A stretch of 64,000 nt of DNA from Antarcticirhabdus aurantiaca. GTDB taxonomy: Bacteria > Pseudomonadota > Alphaproteobacteria > Rhizobiales > Rhizobiaceae. Position numbers and translations under genes: made by a program. The stretch lies in the NCBI RefSeq assembly GCF_009765365.1, contig NZ_VTOM01000020.1, positions 1-64,000 on the forward strand. The letters run 5' to 3'. Below are positions 9,981-18,004 of the stretch, in pieces (position 1 is the stretch's first letter; every line of letters begins with the position of its first letter). The notes beneath the pieces were generated by a model, which was not told the DNA's origin, ran no database searches, and saw nothing but the letters and a program-made list of their open reading frames with translations.

Positions 9981-11756
9981 ATGTGCGGAATCTGCGGTGA
10001 AATCCGATTCGACGGGACGGCGGCCTCGCCCGAGCGCATCGAGCGGATGGGCCGCTGCCTCGACCGCCGCGGGCCGGACGGCGCCGGCCAGATCGTGCGC
10101 GGGCGCGTCGGCTTCGGCCACCGCCGGCTGAAGATCATCGACCTGTCGGAAAAGGCCGCCCAGCCGATGGAGGACCCGGAGCTGGGCCTCACCATCGCCT
10201 TCAACGGCTGCATCTACAACTATCCCGAGCTGCGCCGCGAGCTGGAGGGCCTCGGCTACCGCTTCTTCTCGACCGGCGACACCGAGGTCATCCTCAAGGC
10301 CTACCACGCCTGGGGCCGCGACTGCGTCAAGCGCTTCCTCGGCATGTTCGCCTTCGCGATCCACGAGCGCGAGAGCGGCCGCGTCTGCCTCGCGCGCGAC
10401 CGCTTCGGCATCAAGCCGCTCTACCTGTCGCACGACGAGAACCGGCTCCTCATCGCCTCCTCGCTGCAGGCGATCGTGAAGGGCGGCGGCATCGACACCT
10501 CGATCGACCCGGTCGCCCTCCACCACTACATGACCTTCCACGCCGTCGTGCCCCCGCCGATGACGATCCTGAAGGGCGTAAGGAAGCTTCCGCCGGCGAC
10601 CACCCGCATGGTCCAGCCGGACGGGCGCTTCGACGACGTCGTCTACTGGTCGCCCGACTTCGCGCCGCAGCCGGGCGACGACAGGTTGTCCGCCGACGAC
10701 TGGCGCGACAAGGTGCTGGAGATGCTGCGCCTCGCCGTCGCGCGGCGCATGGTGGCGGACGTGCCGGTCGGCGTCCTCCTGTCCGGCGGCGTCGATTCCT
10801 CGGTCATCGTCGGCCTTCTCGCCGAGATGGGCCAGGCGGGCCTGTCCACCTTCTCGATCGGCTTCGAGGACGCGAACGGCGAGGTCGGCAACGAGTTCGA
10901 ATATTCCGACCTCATCGCCAAGCACTACGGCACGAACCACCACCGGATCTTCGTGGCCGGATCGGAGCTCCTGGAAAACCTGCCGGGCGCGATCCGCGCC
11001 ATGTCGGAGCCCATGGTCTCCTACGACAACATCGGCTTCTACCTCCTGTCGCGGGAGGTCTCGAAGCACATCAAGGTCGTGCAGAGCGGCCAGGGCGCCG
11101 ACGAGGTCTTCGGCGGCTATCACTGGTATCCGCCGATGGCCGGCTCGCGCGACCCGGTCGCGACCTATGCCGAAGCCTTCTTCGACCGCAGCCACGACAC
11201 CCTGCGCACCCACCTCTCGCCCGAATGGGTCGGCGACACGGATCACAGCCTCGACTTCGTGCGGAGCCACTTCGCCCGGGCCGGCGCCGAGGACCCCGTC
11301 AACAAGGCGCTGCGGCTCGACACCAACGTCATGCTGGTGGACGATCCGGTGAAGCGCGTCGACAACATGACCATGGCCTGGGGCCTGGAAGCGCGCGTCC
11401 CCTTCCTCGACCACGAGCTCGTCGAGCTCGCCGCCCGCCTGCCCGTTTCGGAGAAGCTCAAGCACGGGGGCAAGGGCGTCCTCAAGGATGCCGCCCGCCT
11501 CGTCATCCCGCACGCCGTGATCGACCGCACCAAGGGCTACTTCCCGGTGCCGCAGCTCAAATACCTCGCCGGCCCGACCCTCGACATGGTGCGCGACGCC
11601 TTCGGCTCGCAGAGGGCCCGCGAGCGCGGCCTGTTCCAGCAGGGCTATCTCGACACCCTCCTCGCCGAGCCGGCGTCCCACATCACGCCGTTGCGCGGCT
11701 CGGAACTTTGGCAGGTCGCCCTCCTGGAACTCTGGCTCCAGGAAAACGCTCTCTGA
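9981..11756 (+). CDS. asnO: N-acetylglutaminylglutamine amidotransferase (AsnO type)
   Basis: Asparagine-synthase-like enzyme of 591 residues that amidates N-acetylglutaminylglutamine in the last step of NAGGN osmolyte synthesis. The N-terminal glutaminase domain starts MCGICGE, with Cys2 as nucleophile exposed after Met removal, which also fixes the start. The C-terminal synthetase domain has the PP-loop LLSGGVDSS near residue 268. It is followed directly by ngg and an M42 peptidase, the diagnostic trio known from Sinorhizobium and Pseudomonas. Osmotic induction is expected from those relatives. Confidence 0.95.
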   Translation: MCGICGEIRFDGTAASPERIERMGRCLDRRGPDGAGQIVRGRVGFGHRRLKIIDLSEKAAQPMEDPELGLTIAFNGCIYNYPELRRELEGLGYRFFSTGDTEVILKAYHAWGRDCVKRFLGMFAFAIHERESGRVCLARDRFGIKPLYLSHDENRLLIASSLQAIVKGGGIDTSIDPVALHHYMTFHAVVPPPMTILKGVRKLPPATTRMVQPDGRFDDVVYWSPDFAPQPGDDRLSADDWRDKVLEMLRLAVARRMVADVPVGVLLSGGVDSSVIVGLLAEMGQAGLSTFSIGFEDANGEVGNEFEYSDLIAKHYGTNHHRIFVAGSELLENLPGAIRAMSEPMVSYDNIGFYLLSREVSKHIKVVQSGQGADEVFGGYHWYPPMAGSRDPVATYAEAFFDRSHDTLRTHLSPEWVGDTDHSLDFVRSHFARAGAEDPVNKALRLDTNVMLVDDPVKRVDNMTMAWGLEARVPFLDHELVELAARLPVSEKLKHGGKGVLKDAARLVIPHAVIDRTKGYFPVPQLKYLAGPTLDMVRDAFGSQRARERGLFQQGYLDTLLAEPASHITPLRGSELWQVALLELWLQENAL

Positions 11757-11772
11757 CCGGGAGAACGAGACG

Positions 11773-13563
11773 ATGAGCGATATCCGCTTCCGCGCCGGCG
11801 GCCACCGGCTCAAGCGCGCCCGGCTCCTGAGCGTGCGGCCCTCCACCTCGCAGAACGGGCTCGGCCGCGCCGCGACAACCGAGAACGCGATCCTCGACTG
11901 CGGCTGGGGACGGCTCGTCTTCGCGCAGACCTTTTCCGATCCGGCCAAGCTCGCGGCGGCGCTGCGCGAGGAAGCGCCCGATCGCCGCGACATCGCCTTC
12001 TACGTCCGCGACCCGCACGTCCTTCTCGCCCACGCGCCGGTCGAGCTGTTCCTCGACCCCTCGCACACCTATCGGCTGGACCTCGCCACCTACCGCTCCA
12101 GCCGGCGCCGGCCGCGCGGCTTCTTCGTGCGCCGCCTGTCCTCGGAGGCCGACGCCAAGGCGGTCAACCGCATCTACCTCGCGCGCCAGATGGTCGAGGT
12201 CGATCCCGAGTTCTTCTGGGCGAACCGCGACAGCCGCGTCCTCACCTACCTCGTCGCCGAGGACGAGACGACCGGCGAGATCCTCGGCACCGTGACGGGC
12301 GTTCACGGGCGGCCCGCCTTCGCCGACCCGGAGAACGGCTCCTCGCTCTGGTGCCTCGCGGTCGACCCGCAGGCGACCCATCCCGGCATCGGAGAGGCGC
12401 TCGTGCGCCGGCTCGCCGAGCACTTCCAGGCGCGCGGCTGCGCCCACATGGACCTCTCCGTGATGCACGACAACGAGGGCGCCATCGCGCTCTACGAGAA
12501 GCTGAAGTTCCGCCGCATCCCCTTCTTCGCGGTGAAGCGCAAGAACCCGATCAACGAGCGCCTCTTCATCGGCTCCAGCGAGGCGCTGTCGGGGCTGAAC
12601 CCCTATGCCCGCATCATCGTCGACGAGGCGCGGCGGCGCGGCATCAACGCCGAAATCATCGATGCCAAGGGCGGCTTCTTCCGCCTCGTCCAGGGCGGGC
12701 GCTCGATCCGCTGCCGCGAAAGCCTGTCGGAACTGACCTCGGCGGTCGCCATGTCGATCTGCGACGACAAGTCGGTGACGCGCCGCCTCGTCCAGGGCGC
12801 CGGCGTGGCGGTCGCCGAGGCCGAGACCTATTCGGACGACGAGGCCCTCGCCGCCTTCCTCGATCGCCACGGCTCCATCGTCGTGAAGCCCGCCCGCGGC
12901 GAGCAGGGCCGCGGCATCGCGGTCGGCGTGACCGACATCGAGGCGGCGAAAGCCGCCGTCGCCGCGGCCAAGGCCGAGTGCGCCGAGGTGATCCTGGAGG
13001 CCTGCTTCGAGGGCGACGACCTGCGCCTCGTCGTCATCGACTACAAGCTCGTCGCCGCCGCTCTTCGCAAGCCGCCGGTGGTCATCGGCGACGGGCGCTC
13101 CACCGTGCGCCAGTTGATCGAGGCCCTGTCGCGCCGCCGTCAGGCCGCGACGGGCGGCGAGAGCCGCGTGCCGCTCGACGCGGAGACCGAGCGCTGCGTG
13201 GCGCTCGCCGGCTTCGCGATGGACGACGTGCCGCCGCAGGGCGCGCGCGTCACCGTGCGCAAGACCGCCAACCTCCACACCGGCGGCACGATCCACGACG
13301 TCACCGACATCGTCCATCCCCGGCTCGTCGAGGCGGGCATCGCGGCGGCCCGCGCCATCGGCATCCCGGTCACCGGCATCGACCTGATGATCAAGGATCC
13401 GGGCGAGCCGAGCTACGTCTTCATCGAGGCCAACGAGCGGCCGGGCCTCGCCAATCACGAGCCGCAGCCGACCGCCGAGCGATTCGTCGACCTCTTGTTC
13501 CCGCTGTCGGTGCCCGTATCTACGCGGACCGGATCGCTCGACCGATCGTCGGCAAAGGATTGA
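11773..13563 (+). CDS. ngg: N-acetylglutaminylglutamine synthetase (GNAT + ATP-grasp)
   Basis: Bifunctional protein of 596 residues. An N-terminal GNAT acetyltransferase domain (about 110-265, with LWCLAVDPQATHPGIGEALV as the acetyl-CoA loop) is fused to a C-terminal ATP-grasp ligase (about 280-590, with KPARGEQGRGIAVGV and FIEANERPGL). It makes N-acetylglutaminylglutamine from glutamine and acetyl-CoA. It starts 17 nt after asnO and ends 4 nt before the M42 gene. The cyanophycin-synthetase-like ATP-grasp is typical of this family. Confidence 0.95.
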   Translation: MSDIRFRAGGHRLKRARLLSVRPSTSQNGLGRAATTENAILDCGWGRLVFAQTFSDPAKLAAALREEAPDRRDIAFYVRDPHVLLAHAPVELFLDPSHTYRLDLATYRSSRRRPRGFFVRRLSSEADAKAVNRIYLARQMVEVDPEFFWANRDSRVLTYLVAEDETTGEILGTVTGVHGRPAFADPENGSSLWCLAVDPQATHPGIGEALVRRLAEHFQARGCAHMDLSVMHDNEGAIALYEKLKFRRIPFFAVKRKNPINERLFIGSSEALSGLNPYARIIVDEARRRGINAEIIDAKGGFFRLVQGGRSIRCRESLSELTSAVAMSICDDKSVTRRLVQGAGVAVAEAETYSDDEALAAFLDRHGSIVVKPARGEQGRGIAVGVTDIEAAKAAVAAAKAECAEVILEACFEGDDLRLVVIDYKLVAAALRKPPVVIGDGRSTVRQLIEALSRRRQAATGGESRVPLDAETERCVALAGFAMDDVPPQGARVTVRKTANLHTGGTIHDVTDIVHPRLVEAGIAAARAIGIPVTGIDLMIKDPGEPSYVFIEANERPGLANHEPQPTAERFVDLLFPLSVPVSTRTGSLDRSSAKD

Positions 13564-13567
13564 CCCG

Positions 13568-14740
13568 TTGGCCCGTCTTCCCATCGACGCGCAGTACCTC
13601 ACCGAACAGCTGAAGGCCCTCCTGAAGATCCCGAGCCCGACCGGCTACACCGACACGGTGGTGCGCCACGTCACGCAGGAGGTGCAGCGGCTCGGCCTCG
13701 ACGTCGAGCTGACGCGCCGCGGCGGCATCATCGCCATCCATCGCGGCAAGGGTCGCGCGGCCGCCCGCGCCATTGTCGGCCACGTCGACACGCTCGGCGC
13801 GCAGGTGAAGCGCCTGAAGGAGAACGGCCGGCTGGAGCTCGTCTCGATCGGCCACTGGTCGGCGCGCTTCGCCGAAGGCGCGCGCGCGACGATCTTCTCC
13901 GAGGCCGGCACCTATCGCGGCACGATTCTGCCGCTGAAGGCCTCGGGCCACACCTTCAACGAGGAGATCGACACCCTCCCCGTCGGCTGGCCCTATGTCG
14001 AGCTGCGCATCGACGCGATCGCCCGCACCGACGCGGAAACCAGGAAGCTCGGCATCGACGTCGGCGACATCGTCGCCATCGATCCGCAGCCCGAATTCCT
14101 GGAGAACGGCTACATCGTCTCGCGCCACCTGGACGACAAGGCGGGCGTCGCCGTCATGCTCGCCGCGGCCGAGGCGCTCGCTCGCGAGAAGGCCGAGACC
14201 GAGGTCGACATCCACTTCCTCTTCACCATCGCGGAAGAGGTCGGCGTCGGCGCGGCCTCGATCCTGACGCCGGACGTCGCCTCGATGGTCGCGATCGACA
14301 ACGGCACCACGGCGCCGGGCCAGAACTCGTCGGAGTTCGGCGTGACGATCGCCATGGCCGACCAGACCGGCCCCTTCGACTTCCACCTGACGCAGAAACT
14401 CGTGCGCCTCTGCCGCGAGGAGGACATCCGCTTCCAGAAGGACGTCTTCCGCTACTACCGCTCGGACTCGGCGTCGGCCGTCGAGGCCGGCCACGACGTG
14501 CGCACGGCACTCATCACCTTCGGCGTCGACGCGAGCCACGGCTACGAGCGCATCCACGTCCACGCCCTGCGCTCGCTCGCCGAACTCGTCACCGCCTACG
14601 CCACCTCACCGATCGAGATCGAGCGCGACCGCGAGTATCACGCCGGCCTCAAGGGCTTCACGCGCCAGCCGACGCGGGAAGCGCCGCAGGTGATCGAGGA
14701 CGATCCGGCCCCGGCACACGTGCCGGCGGGGGTGGTGTAG
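13568..14740 (+). CDS. M42-family peptidase of the NAGGN system
   Basis: Metallopeptidase of 390 residues. Metal-site motifs are GHVDTLGAQ, SRHLDDKAG, IAEEVGVG and YYRSDSAS, the M42/M20 pattern. It always accompanies asnO and ngg in NAGGN operons and probably trims or recycles the dipeptide, although its role is less well shown than the other two. The start is a TTG at 13568, chosen because AAAGGA lies about 8 nt upstream and the ngg stop is 4 nt away; no ATG fits. It ends shortly before repeat copy B. Confidence 0.92.
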   Translation: MARLPIDAQYLTEQLKALLKIPSPTGYTDTVVRHVTQEVQRLGLDVELTRRGGIIAIHRGKGRAAARAIVGHVDTLGAQVKRLKENGRLELVSIGHWSARFAEGARATIFSEAGTYRGTILPLKASGHTFNEEIDTLPVGWPYVELRIDAIARTDAETRKLGIDVGDIVAIDPQPEFLENGYIVSRHLDDKAGVAVMLAAAEALAREKAETEVDIHFLFTIAEEVGVGAASILTPDVASMVAIDNGTTAPGQNSSEFGVTIAMADQTGPFDFHLTQKLVRLCREEDIRFQKDVFRYYRSDSASAVEAGHDVRTALITFGVDASHGYERIHVHALRSLAELVTAYATSPIEIERDREYHAGLKGFTRQPTREAPQVIEDDPAPAHVPAGVV

Positions 14741-14780
14741 GCGCACGGCCGTCGGCGGAACCCGGCCGGGCAAAGCGCTG

Positions 14781-14981
14781 CCACCCTCGCCCGCTTGCGG
14801 GAGAGGGTGGCGAGCGTGAGTTCGGTGGGTGCGCAGGGTGTCGGCCGCGCAAGCGGCCGAGCGAAGACCAACGTCGCAAAGCGTCCTTCGCCTTCGGCAC
14901 CCCTGGGCGAGCCACGCGTCTCGCCCGCCCTTCGGGCCCCTCATCCCCCTGCCGGGACCTTCTCCCGTCAGCGGGAGAAGG
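14781..14981. repeat. Composite inverted-hairpin repeat, copy B
   Basis: Left hairpin at 14781-14810 (CCACCCTCGCCCGC / GCGGGAGAGGGTGG). Next come a GGTGTCGGCCGCGCAAGCGGCC box near 14838-14860 (itself palindromic) and the CTCATCCCCCTGCCGGGACC box. The right hairpin is at 14958-14981 (CCTTCTCCCGTCAGCGGGAGAAGG). The orientation matches copies A, C and F. It separates the NAGGN operon from the HAD phosphatase gene and may end transcription in both directions. Confidence 0.9.
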
Positions 14982-14995
14982 GAGCAGCTTCGCCG

Positions 14996-15658
14996 TCAGC
15001 CCTTCGCCGTCAGCCGCAGCACGTGGCCGTCGGCGGCCGCCGCGAGCCCGTCATACCCCTTCAGCGTCGCGTGGGGCACATCCACCGGGTGCGTGTGGAG
15101 CGCCGTGATCACGACCACCGACGCGCCCGACGCCTCCGCCGCCTTGATGCCGGCGGGCGCGTCCTCGAAGACGGCGCAGTCGCGGATATCGACGCCGAGG
15201 CGCTCGGCACCGAGAAGGAAGCAGTCCGGCGCCGGCTTGCCGCGCGTCACGTCCTCGGCCGTGATCATGGTCGCCGACGGCGGCAGTCCGGCGGCGGCGA
15301 GGCGGCGCAGCGCCAGATCGCGCGGCGCGGAGGTGACGATCGCCCAGCGCTCCGGCGGCAGCGCGCCGAGAAAGGCCGAAGCGCCGGCTATCGCCTCGAT
15401 GCCGCCCATGTCCTCCATCTCCGCCTGGAGAAGGTCGTGCGCTTCCGCGATCGGGTCGACGCCGGGCAGGTTCAGCCGGGCGATCGTGTCGATCGCCCGC
15501 TGGCCGTGGATCGTCGGCAGAAAGGCCTCGACGTCGAGCCCGTGGCGGCGCGCCCAGGCGCCCCAGCAGCGCTCGGTGGCGGCGATCGAGGTGAGGATCG
15601 TCCCGTCCATGTCGAACAGGAAGGCTGCGAAGCCGCGGGTCGGAAGAGGCTGGGTCAT
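14996..15658 (-). CDS. HAD-superfamily sugar-phosphatase-like hydrolase
   Basis: HAD subfamily IA hydrolase of 220 residues: FLFDMDGTILTS (motif I), AIVTSAPRD (motif II), RGKPAPD (motif III) and VFEDAPAGIKAA (motif IV). The motif IV form and the helical cap resemble the sugar phosphatase branch (YfbT/GPP1-like). The start at 15658 is the first Met before the DMDGT motif; the frame upstream to 16159 runs inside the deacetylase gene and is rejected. Confidence 0.87.
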   Translation of the reverse strand: MTQPLPTRGFAAFLFDMDGTILTSIAATERCWGAWARRHGLDVEAFLPTIHGQRAIDTIARLNLPGVDPIAEAHDLLQAEMEDMGGIEAIAGASAFLGALPPERWAIVTSAPRDLALRRLAAAGLPPSATMITAEDVTRGKPAPDCFLLGAERLGVDIRDCAVFEDAPAGIKAAEASGASVVVITALHTHPVDVPHATLKGYDGLAAAADGHVLRLTAKG

Positions 15659-15692
15659 GGACCGAGCCTCTATCCGAGCGGCGGCGCCGGGT

Positions 15693-16601
15693 CTACCGCT
15701 GAACCTGCATCGAGGGCACGGATGCCAGGAGCACGCCGTCCGCCGGCATCGGCGCGAGGCGCACCACCTTGTAGCCGCGCTCCTGGAGGTCGGCGAGGAG
15801 GCCCGGCAGCATCGCGGCCGTGCCGCCGTGGATATCGTGGAACAGGATGATGCCCCTGCCCTGCTTCTCCACCGCCGCCAGCGTCCGGGCGCGCACGGCG
15901 TCCGGCGTGGAGCGGAAGTAGTCCTTGGAGTCGATGTCGACGTCGATCGGCACCGTGTGTTCGTCCGCGAGGCGCGAGCGCAGCGTCGCGGTGTCCGCGA
16001 GATAGGGGAAGCGGAAGAAGGGCGCGGCCTCCAGGCCCGCGGGCGCGAGCGCGGCGTCGACGCTGCGCTCGCCCTCGTGGATCTCCGCCATCGCGGCATC
16101 GGCCGAGAGCGTGCGCAGGTTCTTGTGGCGCTCGGTGTGGGAGCCGATGGCATGGCCACGGCGGGCGACGTCCTGGGCGATGTCGGGATAGGCGTCGGCC
16201 ATCTGCCCGACCATCAGGAAGGTCGCGCCGACGCCGTAGCGATCGAGCGTGTCGAGGATCTTGCGCGTCTTGCCCGGCATCGGGCCGTCGTCGAAGCTGA
16301 GCACCACCTCCTTGAGCTCGAGCTTCAGGTCCGCCACCGCGCCGACGTGGATCGTGCGCCCGTTCAGCGGCGAGGTGCCGGCGAGCGGCGCGAAGGAGCG
16401 GGCGAGCGGGAAGCCGGCCTGCGTCTTCGCCGCACCGCCCTCCTCCGCCGCGAAGGCGAGGCTCGGCGCGTCGGCGGCGGCGAGACCCGGCGCCTCGGCG
16501 AGGTCGGTGGATGCGGCCTGCCGGTTCGGCATGCCCGCGCAGCCGGCGAGCGCGGAGGCGCAAAGAAGGAGCCCGAAGCCCGCGAGGTGCTGGCGCCGCA
16601 T
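15693..16601 (-). CDS. Polysaccharide deacetylase lipoprotein (NodB domain)
   Basis: Predicted lipoprotein of 302 residues with signal peptide and lipobox LAGC (Cys near residue 22), so it acts in the periplasm. The NodB-type domain shows LSFDDGP (metal and base Asp), SHTERHKN (metal His in HXXXH form), FFRFPY and a late ILFHDIHG. It removes acyl groups from a polysaccharide, possibly peptidoglycan or an exopolysaccharide. It lies 35 nt upstream of the HAD gene on the same strand. Confidence 0.9.
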   Translation of the reverse strand: MRRQHLAGFGLLLCASALAGCAGMPNRQAASTDLAEAPGLAAADAPSLAFAAEEGGAAKTQAGFPLARSFAPLAGTSPLNGRTIHVGAVADLKLELKEVVLSFDDGPMPGKTRKILDTLDRYGVGATFLMVGQMADAYPDIAQDVARRGHAIGSHTERHKNLRTLSADAAMAEIHEGERSVDAALAPAGLEAAPFFRFPYLADTATLRSRLADEHTVPIDVDIDSKDYFRSTPDAVRARTLAAVEKQGRGIILFHDIHGGTAAMLPGLLADLQERGYKVVRLAPMPADGVLLASVPSMQVQR

Positions 16602-16697
16602 GGTTGACCCGTCCTGATCATGGTGAACGACGGGGTCTATGTAGCCGGACCAGGGTTAATGCCGGGTTGGCGCGCGCTGCGCCCGCGCGTCGGCGCC

Positions 16698-16955
16698 TCA
16701 GCCTTCGGTTGCGGTGGTGGTGCGCGCTTCCAGCGGTGCCTCGGGCCGGCGGATCTCCGGCAGTGCCTCCAGCACCAGCGGATGGATGCCCTCGGTCTTG
16801 CCCGCCTCGACCCGCTCGAACAGCTGCCGGCGCATGCGCGGCTCCCAATACATATTGATGTGTTCGGCGACGTTGGGCGAGCGCGCGCCCATCGGCGCCG
16901 ACTGGAAGAAGGTGGCGATCTGGTTCGCCATGCGCACGAGCTTGTCAGAATCCAT
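16698..16955 (-). CDS. fdsD: Formate dehydrogenase delta subunit
   Basis: Small protein of 85 residues matching the FdsD family: an N-terminal helix LVRMANQIATFFQ, then AEHINMYWEPRMRRQLF. FdsD is needed for assembly or activity of the soluble Mo-dependent formate dehydrogenase. It overlaps the end of fdhD by 11 nt, so it is translationally coupled, and it is the last gene of the fds operon. Confidence 0.92.
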   Translation of the reverse strand: MDSDKLVRMANQIATFFQSAPMGARSPNVAEHINMYWEPRMRRQLFERVEAGKTEGIHPLVLEALPEIRRPEAPLEARTTTATEG

Positions 16956-17790
16956 CGGGCCGCTCCCTGCCGGCTTCGAGCGCGCCGGCGATGCGGTGCG
17001 GATGAGTGAAGATCTCGAACTCGGCGCCGCGCACCACGGCGACGAGGGTGAGCCCCGCCTCCTCCGCGGTCCGCACGCCAAGCGCCGTCGGCGCGGACAC
17101 GGCGGCGAGCAGCCCCGCGCCCATCACCGCGGCCTTCTGGATCAGCTCGACCGAGACGCGGCTCGTCACGACGACGAAGCCGGAGGCCGGATCGACGCCG
17201 TCGCGCGCGAGGTGCCCGGCGACCTTGTCCAGCGCGTTGTGCCGGCCGACGTCCTCGCGCGAAACGACGAGGCCGCGGCCGGGCACGAAGAAGCCGGCGG
17301 CGTGGACGGCGCGCGTCAGCCGGCTCAGCGCCTGCGCCGCGTACATCGCGTCCATCGCGTTGGCGATGTCGTCCGGCGCGACGACGAGCCCGGCGCCTGC
17401 GACCGAGGACAGAGGCGGCGCCGCGAGTTCCAGGCTTTCGACGCCGCAGAGGCCGCAGCCGACCGGCCCCGTCATCATCCGCCGCCGCGCGGTGTAGCCG
17501 GCGGAGCGCGCCTCGTTCAGCCAGAGCCGGCAGTCGATGCCGGCCTCGGTCTCGGCGACCTCCATCCGCTCGATCTCGCGGGGATGCGAGACGATGCGCT
17601 CGTTCAGGGCGAGGCCGAGGCCGAGATCCTCGACGTTCCGCGGCGTCGCCATCATCACGGCGTGCGTCGAACCGTTGATCGAGATCGCCACCGCGGTTTC
17701 GTCCGGCACGGCGCGCTCGCCGACAGTGAAGCCGCCGGAGCGGAAGGCGATGGAGCGGATGTGGCGGGCGGGCGGCGGGAGGTCGGTCAC
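16945..17790 (-). CDS. fdhD: Formate dehydrogenase accessory sulfurtransferase FdhD
   Basis: Transfers sulfur to the molybdenum cofactor of formate dehydrogenase. It has 281 residues, with the cysteine loop CGLCGVES near residue 110 and conserved SREDVGRHNALDK. The start is GTG at 17790 and gives the expected N-terminus. It is separated from fdsA by repeat copy C rather than being tightly coupled. Confidence 0.95.
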   Translation of the reverse strand: MTDLPPPARHIRSIAFRSGGFTVGERAVPDETAVAISINGSTHAVMMATPRNVEDLGLGLALNERIVSHPREIERMEVAETEAGIDCRLWLNEARSAGYTARRRMMTGPVGCGLCGVESLELAAPPLSSVAGAGLVVAPDDIANAMDAMYAAQALSRLTRAVHAAGFFVPGRGLVVSREDVGRHNALDKVAGHLARDGVDPASGFVVVTSRVSVELIQKAAVMGAGLLAAVSAPTALGVRTAEEAGLTLVAVVRGAEFEIFTHPHRIAGALEAGRERPDGF

Positions 17791-17818
17791 GCGAGAGGTC
17801 CGAAGAAGGCGCTGTTTC

Positions 17819-17969
17819 CCTCGCCCGCTTGCGGGAGAGGTTCCCGCCGAAGGCGGGGGGTGAGGGTGTCGGCCGCGAAGCAGCCATGCAAAGAACCCGC
17901 ACGACGCAGCGCCTGCGATGAGCCACCCTCATCCCCCTGCCGGGACCTTCTCCCGCCAGCGGGAGAAGG
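17819..17969. repeat. Composite inverted-hairpin repeat, copy C
   Basis: Left hairpin at 17819-17840 (CCTCGCCCGC / GCGGGAGAGG), box GGTGAGGGTGTCGGCCGC near 17859, box CACCCTCATCCCCCTGCC near 17923, right hairpin at 17946-17969 with a perfect 11-bp stem. It lies inside the fds operon between fdsA and fdhD, where it could trim or attenuate the transcript. Confidence 0.9.
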
Positions 17970-18004
17970 GAGCAGCGTCCGCGTCGCGCTATCCGTGTCG
18001 GACG